Positions 11,978 to 22,796 of a stretch of 64,000 nt of DNA are shown here, in pieces (the stretch's first letter is position 1; each line of letters starts with the position of its first letter). The stretch covers positions 372,001 to 436,000 of the forward strand of contig JALRMH010000011.1 in assembly GCA_026119935.1 (NCBI GenBank), in the 5' to 3' direction. The stretch is from Endothia cerciana. Taxonomy: Eukaryota; Ascomycota; Sordariomycetes; Diaporthales; Cryphonectriaceae. The position numbers and the translations under genes are program-made. The notes under the pieces are model-generated. The model was not told where the DNA came from. It worked only from the letters and a program-made list of their open reading frames with translations, and made no database searches.

Positions 11978-12415
11978 CAGTTATGGGATGTCCGGGTGAA
12001 GCCTGATGATGTCGTCACCTCTGGCACGGAGTCATACGGGAGAGCAGCGCCGCGGGGATGGATGGGGTCCAACCAGGTCCACGCCTTGTCCTCTGATCGG
12101 GGCTCGAGGATGGGCGGCGGCTGGGGGGCGTGCGTGGAGTGGAATTGTGTCCCGCGCACCCGCTCCGGAATTCCAAGTCGTGCCGTGTGTTGTGATTGTT
12201 GTGGCCTTATGTGGTATGGCGAGGAGGGTGACGGGCGGGGCGTAGCGTGCGATCGCGGTGTCTAGCCTCTTTGTTCCCGACTTTCTCTGCCTATTGGTTC
12301 ACAGAAGTACCCTCGCCGGTGCCGGCGAGTCGGGTTGAGTCAAGTTCCAGTCGCAGCAGGTCCGGTCCAGATCCAGTGCGGTGCAGTGCCGGCGCGGTGC
12401 GATGCGGGATGCGAA

Positions 12416-12455
12416 GCAGGGCAGGGCAGAGGGCAGGGCAGGGCAGGGCAGGGCA
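12416..12455 (+). repeat. (GGGCA)n tandem repeat
   Basis: Imperfect tandem GGGCA units. Scattered further copies of GGGCA lie near 12880-12895 and 13605-13640. Confidence 0.85.
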
Positions 12456-12997
12456 CGTCAGTTCCAGTCCGATGCGATCCAATTCCAGTAATAGCCCAGT
12501 CGAATGGATGGAGTCAGAGAATCCGGATTGACGTCGTCCTGATGGTCCGTGCTATCAGCGTCCGTTCGGGTTTGTGTCTCTCTGAGTCCGTGCCCGGGAC
12601 CGGTCTGGCTCGTCGAGAGAGGTCTGGGCGGCGAGGCGAGGAAACAAATTAATGTGTCGCGTCACCCGGCGGCGTCAGTGTGAGCGGGAACAGGCTGTAC
12701 AGGTTCGAGCAGGGCGGAGGAGGGGGACGTATTTGTCGGGCCTCGACGGTGAGGGTGACGATGTCCCAGGGTTGTTGCAAGGCAGGCAAGGTCGGGTCGG
12801 GGGAGGAGCAGGTCCAGGCAGAAAAGGTCGAGGATCAGGATCAGGATAGGGCATAGGCCAGGCACTGTACCGTAGCAGGGCAGGGCAGGGCGGAATTGGA
12901 AAAAAGGGGCTGCTGGATGCAAGTGTGGACAATGTCCCAGTGCGGGCGCAACCTTGGATGGACGAAGAGAGGGACACACACACAGGAGGGGAAGGGG

Positions 12998-13021
12998 AAA
13001 AAAAAAAAAAAAAAAAAAAAA
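12998..13021 (+). repeat. A24 homopolymer
   Basis: Twenty-four consecutive A following a purine-rich stretch, with no adjacent coding sequence. It could be a processed-transcript scar, but I see no target-site duplication or upstream gene body. Confidence 0.9.
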
Positions 13022-13209
13022 GCCAGAGATTGGCGCCCAGTTTTGTGCATGCAGGCGAATGGGCATGGATCAGGACGATGGGATGGGCTGCTGCACATGG
13101 CCTAATAGCTACCTCGTACCGTATGGCTGGCCATGGGCTCCTGTCCCAATCCCCTCAGTCAGTCCCGTCCCTCTTCCCCCGTCCACTCGACCCGTCCGTC
13201 ATGATGTGC

Positions 13210-13322
13210 ACCCACCCATTCATCCAACCACCCACCACCCATCCATCCATCCATCCACCCATCCATCCACCCATCCACCCATCCACCCATCCACCCATCC
13301 ACCCATCACCCATCACCCACCC
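13210..13322 (+). repeat. CATC/CATCCACC minisatellite
   Basis: About 110 bp of tandem CATC and CATCCACC units with small variations. It gives an apparent Pro/His/Ile-rich open frame that is only the repeat being translated. Confidence 0.9.
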
Positions 13323-13859
13323 ACTTCTTACGCCTCCGCCTCTTTTCCCGGACCCCAGCAACCCATGCGAGCGCAACTCACATGCGACCCGCCCGAGCCT
13401 CTCCTCTGCCTGTGCTCCCCAGATCCAGCCCGATCAACCGCAGCAGCCCTGGGCCATGGCGCGGGTGCCCAGCGCTGGCGAGGCCTGCGCCAACGCCCGA
13501 GCCATGCACAATCCGAGAGGGACCACCGCAGCAGGGCAGGACGGGACAGGGGGATGAGGTACAGTACCACAGTACATACGATGTAGGGTGGGGGTGGTGG
13601 GAAGGGCATGGCCAGGGCACAGGCCAGGGCACAGCAGGGGCAGGCCAAGGACCCGAAGGAGGGGTGCAATTCTCATCGATGGGATGAAATCTGTTGGTGT
13701 CCGCTTGCGATCCCTGCTCTCCACCAGGGACTACCTGACATCGCCTTTTTTTTTTCTTCTTTCCTTTCCCTTCCCTTCCCCTCCCCTCAGCCCACAGCGA
13801 TGGGTCCTTGGGCATCGTCAACCCTCTCCACGCTCTCCCCACTGGGTCGGTAACGACTA

Positions 13860-13887
13860 CATACTATGGATACTATGGATACTATGT
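13860..13887 (+). repeat. TACTATGGA tandem repeat
   Basis: About three copies of a 9-bp unit reading ACTATGGAT. Confidence 0.8.
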
Positions 13888-13975
13888 CGTACCGCAGTAA
13901 GGGCCCCTGTGAACTGTACACACGAGGTGTTGCACTCGCCTCTGCCACTACGATGATGAAGAACAGACAAATACA

Positions 13976-14043
13976 CACACACACACACACACACAGACAC
14001 ACACACAGACACACACACAGACATACACACAGACACACACACA
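13976..14043 (+). repeat. CA-rich microsatellite with CAGA interruptions
   Basis: An (AC)n array broken at regular spacing by CAGACA. The reverse strand reads as an artificial Cys/Val frame. Confidence 0.9.
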
Positions 14044-15664
14044 AAGATACCCTACTATGGACTGTGTGTGGTATCAGTATATCAGGAGGCCCTGCATGGT
14101 GGGCTTGACTCGCTCGCCCACTCAACCAGTGTGCAGGGATCCGGGAGTTTATGCGTCGACCGCAGTAGGACGTCAACTGCAGCAGCACGTCGACACTGGG
14201 TGGCTGATCTTGACGGCCCCGACCCTGTCCGCCGGCCTGGATCCAAACAGCTCGTGATACTATTCCGGGAGGTGGCCAGACAGACGGCGACCCGTCTTCA
14301 TGGCCGACCACACACACACAGACAGTGAGCGTCGCAGTCATGAGAGATCTTTCAACTGTCCACCGCTGCCTCATCGGGCCTGGATCTCGCCCTCCGCCGC
14401 TGACTCGCGGCATGGCATTTCGATCATGCGAGTCTCACTCGGGGGTCTGCCTCGCCTCGCCTCGCCTCGTCTGCCGTGTCCAGGACTGAACTTAAGCGGC
14501 CCCCAACCTGGGGCGCAGGTGACTCCCATCGCATCGCTGGCCGCTGTTCAAGAGGCTTCCATTCCCGCACCAGCCACGACCGCCTCAGGTCTACAAATCC
14601 CCCCAGACACATCCGCGCCTTGTCATCGTCGAGGCAAAACTCCCAACTAGCCTCAGCCCCTATGTCTCCTGGTCCGTCACCTCCCCACTTGCCTCAGAGA
14701 GGATGGCGTGCATGCTCCCAGGCTGCGATAAGCCCTTAGGGGCCCTTGGGCCGACAGGGAAAACGACACATGTGGGATCTTATCGATCAAGATACCGTCG
14801 CGGTAGTCGCAAGTCCAGACCATCAGGCGGGTCTGCCCAGGCTCATCCACCAGGATTGATCCAGGTCACGTCACCCGCCATGACCTGTACATTTATGTGA
14901 TCACGTAGCCTCCGGTAGCCTCCGGCCGGGGGGCGGCCCTGTCGGACGAGGCTTGTGTCTCGCGGGAGCTCTCTCTCGTTCTCTCTCTCGTATCGGGAGA
15001 GGTATCACACTCCCGCTGGAGGAACAGATATCTGCCTCAGGACTACCCAAAAGGAGCAGCTCGGGCGGTCCGGCATCCGCGCAATCCTCCTCCCAGTCTC
15101 CATGTCGCAGCAGCCAGGGGCCTGTGCCACTGCGAACCTGGCACGCCTGGCCATCTGATCAGACCCCGCTGATCAACATTACGGTTGGCAGCTGAGCTGG
15201 CGCCGGATCGCCATCCATCCTCCACAACAGTCTGTGCTATCAGCCATGTACTATACGTTGTGCGCAGTCAACGATTACTCCATTGGCGTGTTTCATGTTT
15301 CTTTTCCTTTCTTTTCCCTTCTTTTTTTTTTAATATATTTTTTTTAAGGTTACTGCTACACAAAGGCCGGCCCCTCGGCCCCTCTCGGATTCCTGGCAGA
15401 ATTCCGCCACGCTTATAGGTCCCCATGTACACCCCCGGCAGGACTTCAAACCCATCGTCCATCATCACCGGGTACATTCCTTCTTCTTCTCATAGCAGCG
15501 ACACTAGTGCGGTGGAGTCAGACTCGTCAGCCCGTCAGGGTTCGATGTCTCGACGACAGGTTTGGCGCCTGTCAGTACCGCACGACGCGACGCTGTTCGT
15601 TCATCCCAAGGGCCGGACCTAGAGTAGATCGGTATGTTTCCGCCCGCGCAGGTAAGATGCAGGT

Positions 15665-15700
<36 letters not shown>

Positions 15701-15705
15701 AGAGG
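15665..15705 (+). repeat. (CG)n(AG)n compound microsatellite
   Basis: An alternating CG run joins directly to an AG run. The CG part can in principle adopt Z-DNA. Confidence 0.9.
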
Positions 15706-16321
15706 GAAGAGGGAAAATTCCCCCACGGCTACACGGCAATGATCAGGAAAATTACATGCCGTCGTGTAATGGTGTCGTGCCCGGATACGAAGTGGGCGGG
15801 CTGGACAAGAGATCTCGAAATCATGGTGGAAGCAGCACAACAGGACCGGTGGGATCCTGCGCAGACGCCCAATCTCACGGACCATGAATGGGCGTTTTCT
15901 CCCCCCCCCCCTTTTGCTCCACACTGGATTCCCAGGGACCAGGTCGAGGACTCGACGCCTTGCCTGCACCTCGATACGATTGCCGAGATTTTAGAGAGGG
16001 GCCTCTTGCGCCGGTGCCTGATGGACGGTGCGAGAGTAATGGCCCCAGGCCGATCATTCGCAGGCACCTTACGCGCCCGGCGCGCCGGATTCACGCGCGC
16101 GTCAACGCCCGGTCCGTCTTGCTCACAAATCATGTCGCAGCTGGAGGTGTCACAGCTGCGCTGCGTTGTTTCGGACACGCCAGGAGCGATAGCAATTACG
16201 ATCCCGATAAGCTGTCGGCATGAGCATCGCCAGGTGGGTTCGTCCCACGGCGGTGGCAGCTAGACAACCCCACCCCACTCCAGGCTCAGATCGCAGGGCA
16301 CACAATCCCGTGGGAAGAAGA

Positions 16322-16352
16322 CTCTTTCTTTCTTTCTTTCTTTTCTTTTCCT
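16322..16352 (+). repeat. CTTT-rich pyrimidine repeat
   Basis: Tandem CTTT and near-CTTT units within a longer pyrimidine tract. Confidence 0.85.
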
Positions 16353-18104
16353 TCTTCCTGCCTTTCACAAACTTTCGAGACTGTCGTCATATGTATGCAA
16401 GGCACCAGGAGAGGGATGCCAGCAGGTTCCCCATCGGATCCCCGTTGCCATGCATCGCATGCATGGAACTCGTCCTCGTCCTCCCACAGGAACTCCTCGG
16501 ACAGGTCTCGAATAGATTGCACATCGCCCGGCCTGGCCAGGGGTTCCAGCTGGGATGCAACGTGCGCGCTGCCGAGGGCGGGGATCAGTTCCCGGCCCTT
16601 GGTGGACCCCACCCAGCACGGCGAACGGGCACGCCCGCCGGAGATGGGTATCTCCACAGTGACATATTGGTCTTCTTCGGCTGTCCTTGCAAGCAAGAGA
16701 GCATATCACTTCCCTCACTACAAATTTCGCTCCCTGGCCTATATCGTCTATATTCGCCATCGGTCATCTCCTCCCCGCGCCACATGTCAGGTCGGCGTCC
16801 TCGCGACATCCTGCCGGACATCAAATCGTGCCTGTTGATCGGAGCCTTAGGCAGGCCCCGTCGCCCTGACATCGCCCCGTCCGAGCCATAAGGCTCCATT
16901 CCCTGGTATCCTCAGGGCGCAGGCACACCAACACCAAGACAGAAAATGGAGGCGCGCCCGGAGTACGCCGTGGTCCCCCAATATCTCACCACACACAGGA
17001 GAGGCCACTTTGCCCTGCCGCGCATGAGTCGGGACGCCGGGCGCTGATACTGCTGCGCCTGCGCCTGCGGCCCCAGCTGCAGTGCACGTGTAGGGGTCTC
17101 GCGCAGCCTGAGGTACATACGTGGCATACATCCTAAGCGACATGTGCCGAGCCGCATGATCAAGCTATGTGGTGTGCGTGTGCCTGCATGCAAGATGAGA
17201 ACTTGCGACCGGCACGCTATTGCGGCTCTGCTGCCTTCCGACGCTACCACATTCACAAACCCCGGGCCCGGCCTCGAGCGGGCCATCAGGGGTCCTCGAC
17301 CAGCAGATCGTTCATCCAGCGATAGCCTCCACCTCTGACAATAGCGCGCCCCTCCCTGGTCGATTATGTAGACCGCGTCGCCCATCCACTGGCGTCTGAA
17401 TATTGACTGCTACCGGCTGCGCTCGCCCGCGCTGGACAGAGAGCAGGCTGAACAGGCATCGATGACGAGATACAGGACAGAAAGCCAGTCCTGCCCAGGA
17501 CTCATCAGTCCAGCAACAACGCCAGCCCTCTCACAACGGCGTGGCGTCTGTCGGAAGAGCTACCCAGCGACCAAGCCTCGGGCCTTTTTGCCATAGTAGT
17601 ACCCTCTGTAGTTTCTTGGCGGCTTCCGGTATCACCACTGCATAATCTGGCCCGTCGGCCTTGCCAGCGTCTTGGTCAACTGCGCCGGGGCCAGGGGGTC
17701 GTCATGACAAATTCTCCCACCCACCCTTCACGGGATGCCGAACCCGTCCCAGCACGGAATGCCGTGGGTTATCAGGAAGACCCCGGGGTCTATGCCGTGC
17801 CATCCCTTCCATGTCGAGCCCACCCGCCCAAGATGGTGGGCGAATGGGCCGCTCCACACGCACACCAAGTGCCGAGCGGATCGAGGCCCTCCCGGCGGCC
17901 AGCGTGAAACTGCAACCTTGCATGGGCGGGGTGGGAAGGTAGGGCACAGGTCGCTGGTGCCAACCGGAACAGACATGGCAGACGCAGGACACCCAAGGGG
18001 TGGACCGCTCTTGTCCTGAAACATCCTCGGCCCCCCGATGTGTGATGGGGCTGGCTGGCCTCCCGCGAGGCCCTAACCTTCCCTTCCTCCTTCGCTGCGG
18101 GCGG

Positions 18105-18130
18105 GTGTGTGTGTGTGTGTGTGTGTGTGT
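18105..18130 (+). repeat. (GT)13 microsatellite
   Basis: Thirteen perfect GT units. Confidence 0.93.
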
Positions 18131-20104
18131 CCCACCCAACCTGCCAGTCACGGTCATCGCCCGGAGGATGAATTTGTGTTGGCCGGGGGGGCCGGGGGCC
18201 GCGAGTAACATATTGCTGAGGTGAGGGTCGCATTCTGTTCTGTTTGAAAATTTTGGTTAGCCAGATGACGTCGGTTTGACGGGCTTGAGCCTCAAAAATC
18301 TCACCTAACTGCAAAGGGGGGCCGTGCTCGATGCGGCTCTCGCAGTTGGCCTTACTGCTTAGCCCATAAGGTGAGATTCTCGTGCCGCACGCCGGGAGAT
18401 CGTGCAGCAGACTAGGTGCCGATGACAGGTCGGACGGCACTAAGAATAGAGACACCGATCCTGGCAGCCTCGTCTCGAATGGCAAGTGGTGACGGGCCAG
18501 ACTCCTGGGCCCTGGCCCTCCTTGCCTTGGGGGCGCTGGTGTCGCGTCAAGCGCCTGGGTTTTCGACAGTTCGTGATGCGTCCGGGGGACAGCTGGAGGG
18601 CTGATCAGCGGTCCTGAATCCGGAATCGCGTTCTACTGGCACATCCGTTCCCATCCCCGGTGGATGATAGGCGCTTCAATAAAATAAAATACAAATATAT
18701 CATGGGGCTTCACGAGTCTCACATGCTCAGGCCCGTCCTCGGCGCGACGACAGGATTCTCCGACTTCGGGAAGCCCCGGCCTTACATGGTATTAATAGAG
18801 CGAATGTGTATTGTGACTGCTCGGCTCTGCAATATACGTACGAAGTCCATCTTCCCATAGTCTGCACCCCAACGGGGGCACCAGCGCCCTGGGCTACGGC
18901 CATGCCCTTTTGTGAGCATTCCCCCGTTATCATGAAAACGTCGGAGATGGCCTCCTGGTCTGGTCCAGCTTGTCAAAGAGGTCACCCTTCATCCTGTCGT
19001 ACCGCCGCCGGGTCATGCGACCACGCTCCCGCTCATGGTGGGCACGGCAGACTCTCTCAGTGTCCTGATGCGCGGCGTCTTTGCCTTCTGCATGGAGACC
19101 TCATGCAGGCAGCTCCACCCGTTCTGCCACTCCTCGTAGTCGGCCCAACCGGGCCGCTTCATCTATCTAATCCAGTCTAGCTCGATCCAGAATCCATCTC
19201 GCCGCTCGAGTCCTGTAATTGCCTTCGCTTCAATCTCATGACGGGGTCGCAACCACGCTTCCGAGATTAGGCGGGAATGTGCGCGACACAGCGGAGGTCA
19301 GGAAGCCGTGGTACTTGCCCGTCCCACCGACTCTGGCCCTCAATAGGGCCGTAGGCGATGCCCTCTGGCTTGGGGTTCCCCCCCCCCCTGCCGGCGTGCC
19401 CGGGAAGCCATTGCGGCGAGGAGCAGCTTGGGGCGCGAGAGCCTGATCGTCACGGCTATCATATCGACGGCGCGCGAGCTCCATCTTCCGATCGCAGACG
19501 TGATGATGATATATCGAGTGAGGATCTTCTGCGCGGACGGGGTCACGGGGTATCCTGTGATCGACATGTGCCGCCAAGGTCGAGGCGCCGCGGTGATTGT
19601 CCTCGGATCGAGATCCACCGTGGAGCAAGTGGTTGGCTGCGCCGGTACCAGCCGGAGATGTACTGAGGTGTGGTTTGAGGGTGACGAGCAGGCGTATGAT
19701 GATTGTTATAAGGTTGAGCGGCGCCCCGGGGTGGCTTGTCGACTTCGCTGACGGACGCGGGCTGAGCGCGAGGTTGAGAGTCACCGAGTGGCCAGCTATG
19801 GGCTTCACTCAAGACGGGCAGCCGAGTGTAAAGCTGAGGCCGAGGAGTCGTCTCGCGATTATGATTCTCGGGCTGGGATCCGCCCCCAAAAAACAGACTA
19901 TTGGCCGGATTGACGAACGCGAGCGCGCACTGCGGCCGAGGATGAGGGACATGAAGAGGCGCATGTTGAGAGAGAATATGAAGTCTCAAGGGATCGTGAG
20001 GAGGTTGATGAGGTTTCCATGCTGCCATTTTCACTTATTTTCTGTTAGGTATGTGTGTTGATCGGAATCCCACCTGAGCTGGCATCTCTTTCAGTCCGAG
20101 ACTG

Positions 20105-20180
20105 CCTTCAAGCCTATGGCTTTTAAGCCTATGGCTTGGTGTTAATATAACAGAGTCATCTTTATATTCCTATATAGGAA
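20105..20180. repeat. Direct repeat and palindrome downstream of IRC3
   Basis: Two copies of AAGCCTATGGCTT, each an imperfect inverted repeat, lie near 20109-20135. A perfect 14-bp palindrome TTCCTATATAGGAA lies at 20167-20180. Both are about 100-170 bp past the IRC3 stop in an A+T-rich stretch, so they may belong to its 3' UTR or end region. That function is inferred from position only. Confidence 0.6.
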
Positions 20181-20282
20181 GAAAATCCATCACTCTATTT
20201 GTGACCCATGAAAACCTCCAAATCATGGACCCAAGCAGTCCAAGCCAGGGGGGTAGTTATCTCGGACGAGCTATTCACCCAT

Positions 20283-22429
20283 TCACTTCTCTAGCGGACC
20301 AACGGTCACCTTTTCCCTCAACTTCCTCTGCTCTTCTTGCTCCCACATGGCCTTCTGCCTGACCTGCTTCCTCTTGATGGCTTGCAGATCCGAGAAGCGC
20401 CCCCGGGCACCATGCCTGATCTTGGTGATCATGTCCGCAGCCTTGCCCTTCGTGATGTCATTGGCCGTGAGCTGCTCATCCGCCGGCCGCAGCTTATTCA
20501 GGAACTTGAGCTGCCCTTCCGTCGGCGGTGCGTCCCGCCACTGCTGTCGCCGCGAGATGATGTAGTGCGGAAAATGCTCCCCGGCATACTTGTCCGCACC
20601 GTGGACGGCATCGGAAAGGGTGGTTGCTTTGAGGAGTTCTCTGGGCGTGGCCCACGGCGACTTGGATTTTATGCCCACAGGCAGTTTTCGCATTACGATG
20701 ACGCGCCAGAAGGCCGAGTCCGTGTCGTCGGTGTCGTCTTTCTCGAGCCGCAGGTATGTCCCGAGGTCGCTAGACAGGATGTACTTGTTGGGGCAGACCT
20801 GGACCCAGGCGTTATGGCTGAGGGTGTAAATGTGCCTTTCGCCTGAGGTGTCCGATATCAGGTCGAAGACCGAGTCATATTCTGTGAAGGTGACCTTCTG
20901 AGGCAGGCCTTGTGGGATCGGGAGAGGTGCACCATCGTATACCTGCTTCTGACGGATGTTCTCGGCTTCCTTTCGTTCTCTGGTGCTCTTCATATCATCT
21001 ACGGTGGCGTTGCTGATCAACTCGCCGGGGTCGAGACCGAACAATGTCGGGACGGTCACAATCCCGGTCTCGAGACTCGAGACCATGTCGATGATGTGGC
21101 AGTCCTTCTTCCCCTCGTGTAGCCTCATACCCCGACCAATCATTTGGACGAGCAGATTTCGGGATCGCGTAGGCCGAGCAAGAACAACGCAGTCGATGTT
21201 AGGGATGTCGGTGCCCTCAGTGAAGACACCGCAGTTCAGCAGGACAGGAAACTCGCCGCGCTTGAAAGCATCCAGGATCTCGCTTCTCTCGATCTTGTGT
21301 GTGTCGCCAGTGACGAATCGAGCGTCAAAGCCGTAGTGCCGGAACTTGGCTGTGAGACCTGCGACGTGGTTCAGATCCACGCAGAACACCAATGTCGACT
21401 TCCTCTCAGTAGCTTTGGCCAACCACGAGCGCACCGTAACATCATTGACCTGGTCCGTGTTGACGGCTTTGGACAGCTCCGAGGCCACGAAGTCGCCACC
21501 GCCTTGCATCTTCCTGACCTTGGAGATGTCCGCCGTGGATTTCACGGTGGTGAAGATGACGCCGGACAGCCATTTCTCGTCAATCATGTCGACATAGTCC
21601 TTATGATAAACAATCTCATCGATTGCCGCGCCGAGTTTTAGACCATCGAATCTTGAAAAGGTGGCTGACACGCCTACTAAGTTGGGGCTGTCAGCCCTCT
21701 TCTTGTCGAGCCCGAAGTGCCTGAGCACCTTCATGTAGCCGGGCGCGACTATGTGATGGGCCTCATCGACAAGGATGAGCTTGAAGTTGTCTGGGTTGTA
21801 CTTCTGAATCCTCTCATCTCTCTGGAGACTGGCGACGCTGGCGACGGTGATGTCTGCGAGGCCACTGGCTTTGGACGTGGCCATGTCGACCTCGACTCTC
21901 TTGTCCGGATATGCATTGGTGCAGTGTCTTGCTGCCTGCTCAACAAGTTCCCGGCGATGAGCCAATATCAGAGTCTGAGTTGCTCGATCTGCAGGAGGAT
22001 CGATGTGCGATATGAGTTGAGTAAAGATGACCTTGAAATGTTGTGAGTCGGATCCACTTCTGGCAGAGACGATGAGAGAGAGGATAGAACAGCAATCTGG
22101 AAAGCGTTTCGCGGGGAACAAGGGAGAAGTTAAAGGGGGAAAGAAAAACGTCAACGCACAGTTTTACCACCTCCAGTGGCCAGTGATATACCGACCCTCT
22201 TGTGCCCGCTCTTCAACGCAGACACAACGGACTGGATGCATTCTAGTTGATAGTCTCGCAACCGCAGCGGTTGCGGTGTTGACTGAGTAGCATAGGCTCT
22301 TAGGCAGCCGACGGTGGGTCCAGGGCTACGCCAGAGGTCCTGGTGAGTCCTTAGAAGTGCCCTCCGCGGCCCCGAGCCTCTGAATGCTCGAGAAGCGGTC
22401 CTCGAGCACCTCAGGACTAGTTGCAGCAT
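20283..22429 (-). CDS. IRC3: Irc3-type mitochondrial DEAH-box helicase
   Basis: Exons 22429-22160 and 22031-20283 give 672 aa. The 128-bp intron falls directly after the Walker A motif (ATGGGKT, residues 84-90). Residues 1-50 are rich in Arg/Ser/Ala without acidic residues, as expected of a mitochondrial presequence. Further superfamily-2 motifs are LILAHRREL (Ia), LVDEAHHI (II, DEAH at about 179), [11 protein letters not shown] (III) and [13 protein letters not shown] (VI). The C-terminal extension ([17 protein letters not shown], then [14 protein letters not shown]) is typical of the family. Yeast Irc3 is a branch-migration helicase needed to keep mitochondrial DNA intact. The start faces away from the RRN5-like gene 368 bp off. 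Confidence 0.9.
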
Positions 22430-22796
22430 GTTGACGCTCAGCCTCGTGATTTAGTTGACGTTGGACACGTTGGCGCGAGGCTGAAAAGCTCCCCAGTTCG
22501 CGCCACACCTTGCTCCACAGCGGATCCCTGCGCAAGCCCTGTTAGTACGGTTGCAATGGGGACTGCGAGTGCCGCTAAATTTTCAACCCCTGCGCGCCAA
22601 AGACCCCCTGTAACCCACTCGGGATTCCTCTGGTCTTCACGACTCTGACCATTCAACACCATGTCATGACGATGAATGCCACGGTGTTCGGCGACGACAA
22701 AGCGATCGGGCTTGCCGAAGTATAAGACTCGCCAACATGAGGTGTCGCCGGACGAGCCCTTCCATATGAAGCCATCCGTGGCATCACGCGCCCAAA
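22430..22796. promoter_or_regulatory. Divergent promoter, IRC3 / RRN5-like
   Basis: These 367 bp between opposed start codons must hold both core promoters. I see no recognisable TATA or factor site. Confidence 0.5.

Larger units (their letters stand above)
11205..20282. other. Gene-poor, repeat-rich 9-kb tract
   Basis: This is about 9.1 kb between the start of BEM1 and the end of IRC3. Many 60-230-codon frames occur on both strands, but they overlap, are Arg/Pro/Ser-rich as expected of G+C-rich noncoding DNA, and match no family I know. It holds numerous simple repeats, the larger of which are listed separately. The BEM1 promoter must lie at its left end. A lineage-specific gene with many introns, or a noncoding transcript, could be hidden and would need RNA evidence. 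Confidence 0.5.

Noticed and set aside
11218..12159. 313-codon frame on the - strand upstream of BEM1
   Set aside because: Ser/Pro/His/Arg-rich composition, overlaps the first BEM1 exon region and the GGGGC array, and no family features. G+C-rich noncoding DNA gives such frames.
12925..13586. Two overlapping 210-codon + frames
   Set aside because: Most of their length is the A24 run and the CATC minisatellite being translated.
13210..14043. Repeats considered as a CRISPR array
   Set aside because: The units are short tandem microsatellites without spacers, and the genome is eukaryotic.
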